In this document: positions 19,562 through 24,080 of the stretch, one piece after another | Numbering within the stretch: position 1 is the first letter of the stretch | How the letters are laid out: every line of letters begins with the position of its first letter | NCBI GenBank assembly: GCA_035640455.1 | Contig: DASQWB010000133.1 | Coordinates: forward strand, 1-24,080 | Direction: 5' to 3' | DNA length: 24,080 nt | Source: AC-50 sp035640455 | Lineage (GTDB): Bacteria > Actinomycetota > Thermoleophilia > Gaiellales > Gaiellaceae | The notes under the pieces: model-generated | The model's input: only the letters and a program-made list of their open reading frames with translations | Databases searched by the model: none | What the model was told of the DNA's origin: nothing | Program-made: the position numbers and the translations under genes

Positions 19562-21628
19562 GTGGTCGCAGCATCGACGCGTCTCCCGCGGGGGTTTGGC
19601 GGGGAGGAGCCGCCCGCGGCCTGGCCTCCGACGCGCGGACGGGCGCGGCCCGAGCGGCTCGACCGGGCGCTCGACGTCTTGCCCGGGGTCGGACCGGCGC
19701 TGCGGCGAAAGCTCGCCGCGCTCGGCCTCGAGACGATCCGCGACCTGCTCGAGCACCGGCCGCGCCGCTACGAGAGCGCCGTCCCGGAGCGACGCATCGC
19801 CGACCTGCGCGAGGACGAGGAGGTGACGATCGCGGCCGAGGTGCTGAGCGTCGGCGAGCGGCGGCGCGGGAGGCTGCGGATCCTGACGGCGCGGATCGCC
19901 GACGAGAGCGGGACGACGACTGCGACCTGGTTCAACCAGCCGTGGCTCAAGGCGCATCTCCAGCCCGGGACGCGGGTCCGCCTGCGCGGGAAGAGCGGCC
20001 GCTTCGGGTTCGACGTTCGCTCGTACGACCTCGGGGAGGCCTCTGCGACAGCCGACTTCGCGCCCGTGTATCCGGCGAGCGAGGACATCCCGTCTGGCCG
20101 CCTGCGTGGCCTCGTGGAGGCGGCCCTGCCGCACGCCCGCGATTTCCCGGACGCGCTGCCGGCCGAGACGCGCCACCGGCTCGGCCTGCCGCTCCTCGCG
20201 GACGCGCTGACGGCGCTCCACCGGCCGCGCGACGAGAAGGAGGCGGAGGTCGGCCGCCGCCGCCTCGCCTTCGACGAGTTGCTCGTCCTCCAGCTCGGGC
20301 TCGCGCGCCGTACCCGCGAGCGAGAGGCCGAGCAGGCGCCGCCGCTTGGCGCCCCCGGCGAGCTTGTGGCGAGGTACCTCGACTTCCTCCCGTTCGAGCT
20401 GACGCCGCACCAGCGGAGCGCGATCGCCGAGATCGACGCCGACCTCGCGCGCCAGACGCCGATGCAGCGGCTCCTCCAGGGCGACGTCGGCTCGGGCAAG
20501 ACCGTCGTCGCGCTCTACGCGCTCCTGCGCGCGGTCGAGCGGGGGCGGCTCGGCGCGCTGATGGCGCCGACCGAGACCCTCGCCGAGCAGCACTTCCTCA
20601 CGATCGAGCCGATCTGCGCCGAGCTCGGGGTGCGGGTCGGGTTGCTCACGGGATCGGTGAAAGGGCGTGGGGAGGACGCGCAGATCGTCGTCGGCACGCA
20701 CGCGCTGATCCAGGAGGGAGTCGACCTGGGCGAGCTGGCCGTCGCCGTCGTGGACGAGCAGCACCGCTTCGGCGTCGAGCAGCGCAAGGCGCTCGTGGAG
20801 GGGCGGTCGCCCCACGTCTTGCACATGACGGCGACGCCGATCCCGCGCACCCTAGCCCTGACCGTCTACGGCGACCTTGCCGTGTCCGAGATCGCCAAGC
20901 CGCCGGCGGCGCGCAAGCCGGTCGTGACGCGGTGGATCCCCGAGGAGCGAGCTGCCGAGGCGTACCGCCGCCTCCGCCGGCTGCTCGGGGAGGGGCGGCA
21001 GGCGTACGTCGTCTGCCCGCTCGTCGAGGAGTCGGAGACCTCGCGCGCGCGGGCGGCCGAGCAGGAGGCGGAGCGGCTCGCGCGGGCCGAGCTGCGCGGC
21101 TTCCGGGTCGGCTGCATGCACGGGCGGCTGCGGCCGGGCGAGCGGCGCGAGCTGATGCGGCGCTTCAAGGAGCACGAGCTCGACGTCCTCGTCGCGACGA
21201 CCGTGATCGAGGTCGGCGTCGACGTGGCGAACGCGACGGTGATGATCGTCCAGGAGGCCGACCGCTTCGGGCTCGCCCAGCTTCACCAGCTCCGCGGCCG
21301 CGTGGGGCGTGGAGCGGAGCAGTCGTACTGCCTGCTCGTCTCGCGGGCGAAGGAGGAGCTGACGGAGGGCGCGCGCGAGCGGTTGGAGGCTTTGGTCGCG
21401 ACGACGGACGGCTTCGAGCTCGCCGAGCGCGACCTCGAGATCCGCGGCGAAGGCCAGCTCCTCGGCACGCGGCAGTCGGGCCTCTCCGACCTGAAGTTCA
21501 CGCGCCTGCGCGCCGACCGGCCGCTGCTGGAGCTCGCGCGGCGCGAAGCGGCCGCCCTCGTCGGCGAGCCGGGCCCGCTCGGCGACGAGGTCGACCGCGT
21601 CTTCGAGAGCCGCGAACCGGCTGCGTAA
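19562..21628 (+). CDS. recG: ATP-dependent DNA helicase RecG
   Basis: RecG remodels stalled forks and Holliday junctions. The 688 residues open with the wedge/OB domain (LDVLPGVGPALRRKLAALG, IRDLLEHRPRRYE, ATWFNQPWLK). The helicase core has LLQGDVGSGKTVVALYALL (Walker A, about 305), MAPTETLAEQHF (Ia), VVDEQHRFGVEQR (DEQH, about 397), MTATPIPRTLALT (III), VIEVGVDVANATVMIVQEAD (V) and QLHQLRGRVGRG (VI). The length is normal. GTG 19562 is taken as the start; it lies 46 bp after degV and 13 nt after a good -10 box. In many actinobacteria recG is followed by rsmD and coaD; here about 980 bp of accessory-looking sequence intervene. Confidence 0.96.
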   Translation: MVAASTRLPRGFGGEEPPAAWPPTRGRARPERLDRALDVLPGVGPALRRKLAALGLETIRDLLEHRPRRYESAVPERRIADLREDEEVTIAAEVLSVGERRRGRLRILTARIADESGTTTATWFNQPWLKAHLQPGTRVRLRGKSGRFGFDVRSYDLGEASATADFAPVYPASEDIPSGRLRGLVEAALPHARDFPDALPAETRHRLGLPLLADALTALHRPRDEKEAEVGRRRLAFDELLVLQLGLARRTREREAEQAPPLGAPGELVARYLDFLPFELTPHQRSAIAEIDADLARQTPMQRLLQGDVGSGKTVVALYALLRAVERGRLGALMAPTETLAEQHFLTIEPICAELGVRVGLLTGSVKGRGEDAQIVVGTHALIQEGVDLGELAVAVVDEQHRFGVEQRKALVEGRSPHVLHMTATPIPRTLALTVYGDLAVSEIAKPPAARKPVVTRWIPEERAAEAYRRLRRLLGEGRQAYVVCPLVEESETSRARAAEQEAERLARAELRGFRVGCMHGRLRPGERRELMRRFKEHELDVLVATTVIEVGVDVANATVMIVQEADRFGLAQLHQLRGRVGRGAEQSYCLLVSRAKEELTEGARERLEALVATTDGFELAERDLEIRGEGQLLGTRQSGLSDLKFTRLRADRPLLELARREAAALVGEPGPLGDEVDRVFESREPAA

Positions 21629-21912
21629 GCGCTGCCGCTGCTGGCTCGCGTGATCGCTGCGGACGCGCGGCGGACAGGAGGCGGGACATATCGGTGCGCC
21701 ATGACCGCTCCGGGGCTCCGCGGACCACGATCTGCCTCGGGAGCGGTGACGCCTTCGCTGAAGCCGCGGCTCCAGCCGCCAGGGGCGGCGCCAAGCTCGG
21801 CCGTGGCTCGTGCGGCCATAGCGCCGACCCGCCACGACGACCGCGGACGAGTTCGAGCGGATCCTCGCGATCGCGAGTGAGCGGTTAGCCGGGCCGCCGA
21901 AGCCTACGCCGA
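21629..21912 (+). other. Gap between recG and the orphan ORF, possible gene remnant
   Basis: No convincing complete gene. A 59-codon frame from ATG 21701 (MTAPGLRGPRSASG...) has no recognisable features and no fitting ribosome binding site (AGGAGG at 21676 is 19 nt away). From 21822 a different frame reads like protein (TADEFERILAIASERLAG, PPKPTPIAALER) but lacks a start codon, follows a TAG at 21819, and runs to TGA in the region where the orphan ORF takes over in another frame. This suggests a decayed or frameshifted 5' portion of the downstream gene. No terminator with a T-run was seen after recG. Confidence 0.4.
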
Positions 21913-22560
21913 TTGCGGCGCTCGAGCGCAGGTGCGACGATACGCCGCGGCAAGCGCGTGTCCCGAAATATCACGGCCGAGGTCGATGAGCTGATCCGCC
22001 GGGCTACCGAGGCGGCGGGGCGGTTTGCGTGGGCGAGCTGGGTTCCCGATCCGCGCGACGAAGTCGTCGAGGGGAGTATTCGTCCGCCGCTCATGTCCTC
22101 GATGGTGCTCCAGTACGCGAGCCTCCGTGCCTGGCTAGACGGCCGTACCCTTACGCAGCCCCACGTCGACGCCGTCGCTCACGAGCTCGCCGCCGCATGG
22201 CGGAACGCGCGGATGACCGGGATCTATGCGGGAGTCGCGGATGTCCTCCGCGACCTGGTGCTGTGGAATGTTGTCGCGAGGATGTCCAGCCACCGCCGCG
22301 ACGCAGTTCGTGGGGAGCTCGTCCGAAGGCGAGGAGCGGCCGCGGTCGCGTCAGTCCCGCCTCCCGCCAAGCCCGCTCCACGATCGATGGGCGCCGAGCC
22401 CGTACCGGCTGCGCCTGCGGCTTCGGGCTCGCCGCGCCTGGTGAAGACGCCGCGCGTCCGCGACGCGAAGAAGGACTGGATGCGCGAGCACGGACCCGGC
22501 TATACGGCGATCTTCAAGGAGCTGCTTCAGCCGATCCCGCCCATCAAGCTGAGCCCGTAG
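21913..22560 (+). CDS. Orphan hypothetical protein between recG and rsmD
   Basis: The longest frame (TTG 21913) gives 215 residues. A GTG at 21958 (MSRNITAEVDELIRRATEAA) is a more natural start, giving 200. There is a helical N-terminal domain with GRFAWASWVPDPRDEVVEG, SMVLQYASLRAWLDG, AVAHELAAAWRNARMTGIY and DVLRDLVLWNVVARM. A Pro/Ala-rich linker follows (about 140-175), then a basic tail ending GPGYTAIFKELLQPIPPIK. No signal peptide, metal motif or known catalytic motif. Codon use differs from its neighbours (more T- and A-ending codons such as ATT, CTA, TAT, CGT) and GC is visibly lower, pointing to recent acquisition. I do not recognise a family. Confidence 0.6.
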   Translation: MRRSSAGATIRRGKRVSRNITAEVDELIRRATEAAGRFAWASWVPDPRDEVVEGSIRPPLMSSMVLQYASLRAWLDGRTLTQPHVDAVAHELAAAWRNARMTGIYAGVADVLRDLVLWNVVARMSSHRRDAVRGELVRRRGAAAVASVPPPAKPAPRSMGAEPVPAAPAASGSPRLVKTPRVRDAKKDWMREHGPGYTAIFKELLQPIPPIKLSP

Positions 22561-22593
22561 CCTCAAGGGGCCTGGCGCGGAGTGATCGAGCTG

Positions 22594-22599
22594 TAGCCT
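22594..22599 (+). promoter_or_regulatory. -10 box TAGCCT of rsmD-coaD
   Basis: TAGCCT ends 6 nt before the rsmD GTG, with no ribosome binding site between. Confidence 0.45.
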
Positions 22600-22605
22600 C
22601 GCGCC

Positions 22606-23124
22606 GTGCGCATCATCGCCGGCTCCCGGAAAGGGCATTCAATCGCGGCGCCGCGCGGGCGCCATACGCGGCCGACCTCCGACCGCGTGCGCGAGAACGT
22701 CTTCAACCTCGTCGCGCCGTGGGTCGAGGACGCGCGCGTGCTCGACCTCTTCGCCGGCTCGGGCGCGATGGGGCTCGAGGCGCTCTCGCGCGGCGCGGCC
22801 CGCGCCGTCTTCGTCGAGGCCGATCCGGCCGCGTGCCGCACGATCGAGCGCAACCTCGACAAGCTCCGCCTGCGCGGCGACGTCCGCTGCGGCAACGTCC
22901 TGGCCGCGATCGCGAACGAGCGCCGCCGCTACGACCTCGTCTTCGCCGATCCGCCCTACGACCAGCGCGACCACCGAGCTCTGGCCCGCTACCTCCCGAG
23001 CCTGCTCGCCGAAGACGGGCTCGTCGTCTTCGAGACGGCGGCCGCGGTCGAGCCGGAGCTTCCGCTCGCCAAGCGAACGACGCGGCGCTATGGCTCCGCC
23101 CGCATTACGCTCTTCGAGCCGTGA
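22606..23124 (+). CDS. rsmD: 16S rRNA (guanine-966-N2)-methyltransferase RsmD
   Basis: RsmD methylates G966 of 16S rRNA in the 30S subunit. All family signatures are present in 172 residues: MRIIAGSRKGHSI, TRPTSDRVRENVFNLV (RNA-binding block), VLDLFAGSGAMGLEALSRGA (SAM motif I) and LVFADPPYDQ (the N6/N2-type DPPY catalytic motif). The length matches the family (about 180-200). GTG 22606 gives the canonical MRIIAG start. The stop overlaps the coaD GTG by 4 nt, the usual rsmD-coaD pairing. Confidence 0.95.
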   Translation: MRIIAGSRKGHSIAAPRGRHTRPTSDRVRENVFNLVAPWVEDARVLDLFAGSGAMGLEALSRGAARAVFVEADPAACRTIERNLDKLRLRGDVRCGNVLAAIANERRRYDLVFADPPYDQRDHRALARYLPSLLAEDGLVVFETAAAVEPELPLAKRTTRRYGSARITLFEP

Positions 23125-23636
23125 TCACCGCGATCTACCCCGGCACCTACGACCCCGTGACGAACGGGCACGTGGACGTGATCACACGCGCCGCCGGCAT
23201 CTTCGGCCGCGTCGTCGTCGGCGTGGTCGGCGCGCCGCAGCACAAGCAGCCGATGTTCTCGCTCGACGAGCGGGTCGCGTTCCTCGAGGAGGCGCTCGCC
23301 GACTACGACAACGTCGAGGTCGACCGCTTCTCCGAGCTCGTCGTCGACTTCGCGCGCAAGTGGGACGCGAAGGTGATCGTCAAAGGGCTGCGCGTGATCT
23401 CCGACTTCGAGTGGGAGTTCCAGATGAACCACCTGAACCGCACGCTCGCGCCCGAGGTCGAGACCGTCTACGTGATGGCGAGCCCGCAGTACAGCTTCGT
23501 CTCCTCGAGCGGCGTGAAGGAGATCGCGGCCTTCGGCGGCAAGGTCGACGAGCTCGTGCCCGAGCCGGTCGCGCGCCGGTTCGCGGAGCTCTTCCCGCAG
23601 GGCAGACCCGGCGCTCCCGTCAGCCCGCAGGAGTAA
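23121..23636 (+). CDS. coaD: Phosphopantetheine adenylyltransferase
   Basis: CoaD makes dephospho-CoA from 4'-phosphopantetheine and ATP. The 171-residue nucleotidyltransferase has IYPGTYDPVTNGHVDVITRA (the T/HxGH motif, TNGH), VIVKGLRVISDFEWEFQMN, LNRTLAPEVETVYVMA and YSFVSSSGVKEIAAFGG (the SSxxVKE ATP-binding block). A short Pro-rich tail follows. The GTG at 23121 sits in the rsmD stop (GTGA). The TAA stop lies inside the -10 box of the next gene. Confidence 0.96.
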   Translation: MITAIYPGTYDPVTNGHVDVITRAAGIFGRVVVGVVGAPQHKQPMFSLDERVAFLEEALADYDNVEVDRFSELVVDFARKWDAKVIVKGLRVISDFEWEFQMNHLNRTLAPEVETVYVMASPQYSFVSSSGVKEIAAFGGKVDELVPEPVARRFAELFPQGRPGAPVSPQE

Positions 23637-23639
23637 GAT
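23634..23639 (+). promoter_or_regulatory. -10 box TAAGAT overlapping the coaD stop codon
   Basis: TAAGAT begins with the coaD TAA and ends 9 nt before the ATG at 23649. The coaD-proximal AGGAG (23629-23633) lies 15 nt from that ATG, rather far for a ribosome binding site. Confidence 0.4.
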
Positions 23640-23648
23640 CCGCCGGAC

Positions 23649-24080
23649 ATGGACGTCCTCGTCCTCATCGACAAGCTCGACGACCTCGTGCACAACGCGA
23701 AGGCCGTCCCGCTCACCGACCAGGTCCGGATCGACCGCGAGGAGATCTACGACATCCTCGACCAGATGCGGGCGACGATCCCGGAGGAGATCAAGCAGGC
23801 GCGCTGGATCGTCAAGGAGCGGCAGGAGATGCTCGCCGAGGCGAAGCGCGAGTGCGACCGGATCCTCGGCGAGGCGCGCGAGCAGGCGGTGCGCGAGGCG
23901 TCGCAGACCGAGATCGTCAAGCTCGCCGAGCGACAGGCGCAGGACATCGTCGACGACTCGCGGCGCCAGGCCCGCGAGACGCGGCTCGAGATGGAGGACT
24001 GGGCCGACGGCATCCTCTCGACGCTCGAGGTCAACCTCGACAAGTTCCTGAACGCCGTCAAGCGGGGCCGCGAGCGGCTC
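23649..24080 (+). CDS. Coiled-coil protein following coaD (partial, 3' end missing)
   Basis: 144 codons are open to the window end. The N-terminus MDVLVLIDKLDDLVHNAK is followed by VPLTDQVRIDREEIYDILDQM. A long charged coiled coil comes next (RATIPEEIKQARWIVKERQE, AKRECDRILGEAREQAVREA, RQAQDIVDDSRRQARETRLE), then WADGILSTLEVNLDKFLNAV. No membrane segment is seen. Such proteins after coaD in actinobacteria are often labelled ATP synthase subunit B-like or DivIVA-like because of the coiled coil alone, so neither name should be read as function. The conserved location upstream of DUF177/rpmF in related genomes suggests a housekeeping role. ATG 23649 follows a -10-like box by 9 nt. Confidence 0.8.
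   Translation, partial: MDVLVLIDKLDDLVHNAKAVPLTDQVRIDREEIYDILDQMRATIPEEIKQARWIVKERQEMLAEAKRECDRILGEAREQAVREASQTEIVKLAERQAQDIVDDSRRQARETRLEMEDWADGILSTLEVNLDKFLNAVKRGRERL

Noticed and set aside
21766..21779. GCGGC-TCCA-GCCGC hairpin in the recG-orphan gap
   Set aside because: A 5-bp GC stem is expected by chance at this base composition and it is not positioned at a gene end.
22557..22600. Direct repeat GTAGCCTC at 22557 and 22593
   Set aside because: Eight bases only, one copy being the orphan gene's stop region and the other the rsmD -10 box; likely chance.
1..24080. CRISPR arrays, insertion sequences, prophage, toxin-antitoxin pairs or biosynthetic clusters
   Set aside because: Both strands were read; no regularly spaced repeats, transposase or integrase motifs, terminal inverted repeats or small paired toxin-like ORFs were found.

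Overview
The window looks like ordinary chromosome of a very GC-rich actinobacterium. The mix of single-copy housekeeping genes, small exported proteins and start-site architecture fits class Thermoleophilia (Gaiellales/Solirubrobacterales type). That placement is inferred from gene content and style; no marker gene was aligned. Nearly all bases are coding. Genes inside operons mostly start in a 4-nt stop/start overlap (GTGA or ATGA). Most genes that open a transcription unit have a TANNNT-like -10 box ending only 6-9 nt before the start codon and no Shine-Dalgarno sequence, which is the signature of leaderless transcripts.

Layout. Positions 1-1829: the start of an unidentified leftward gene, a LuxR-family regulator, and a leftward SAM methyltransferase whose 3' end overlaps it. 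1856-6939: priA (replication restart), a leftward conserved hypothetical, then def-fmt-rsmB (deformylase, Met-tRNA formyltransferase, 16S rRNA m5C methyltransferase). 6949-12238: rpe, a 2H phosphoesterase, ribD, a small protein, ribE, a DUF3237-like protein, ribBA and ribH. These cover the riboflavin route from GTP and ribulose 5-phosphate to riboflavin, apart from the dephosphorylation step, and Rpe acts on the same ribulose 5-phosphate that RibB consumes. 12235-13864: two leftward exported-protein genes, the upstream one frameshifted. 13903-14874: a tandemly duplicated ferritin-like (DUF892-type) protein followed by strong hairpins. 14996-21628: rpmB (four-cysteine, zinc type), a leftward exported Asp-box propeller gene, then asp23/yloU, fakA/yloV, a stand-alone receiver, degV (FakB-like) and recG. 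This resembles the Gram-positive rpmB-yloU-yloV-recG cluster. 21629-22560: an accessory-looking stretch between recG and rsmD with an orphan ORF. 22606-24080: rsmD, coaD and the 5' part of a coiled-coil protein.

No mobile element, CRISPR array, tRNA or rRNA was seen. The most interesting points are: the FakA-receiver-DegV arrangement, in which a single in-frame TAG separates FakA from the receiver; the leaderless promoter architecture, including -10 boxes that share bases with stop codons or with the opposing promoter; a perfect 13-bp palindrome at ribE; and the orphan insertion between recG and rsmD. None of these amounts to proof of a new system.
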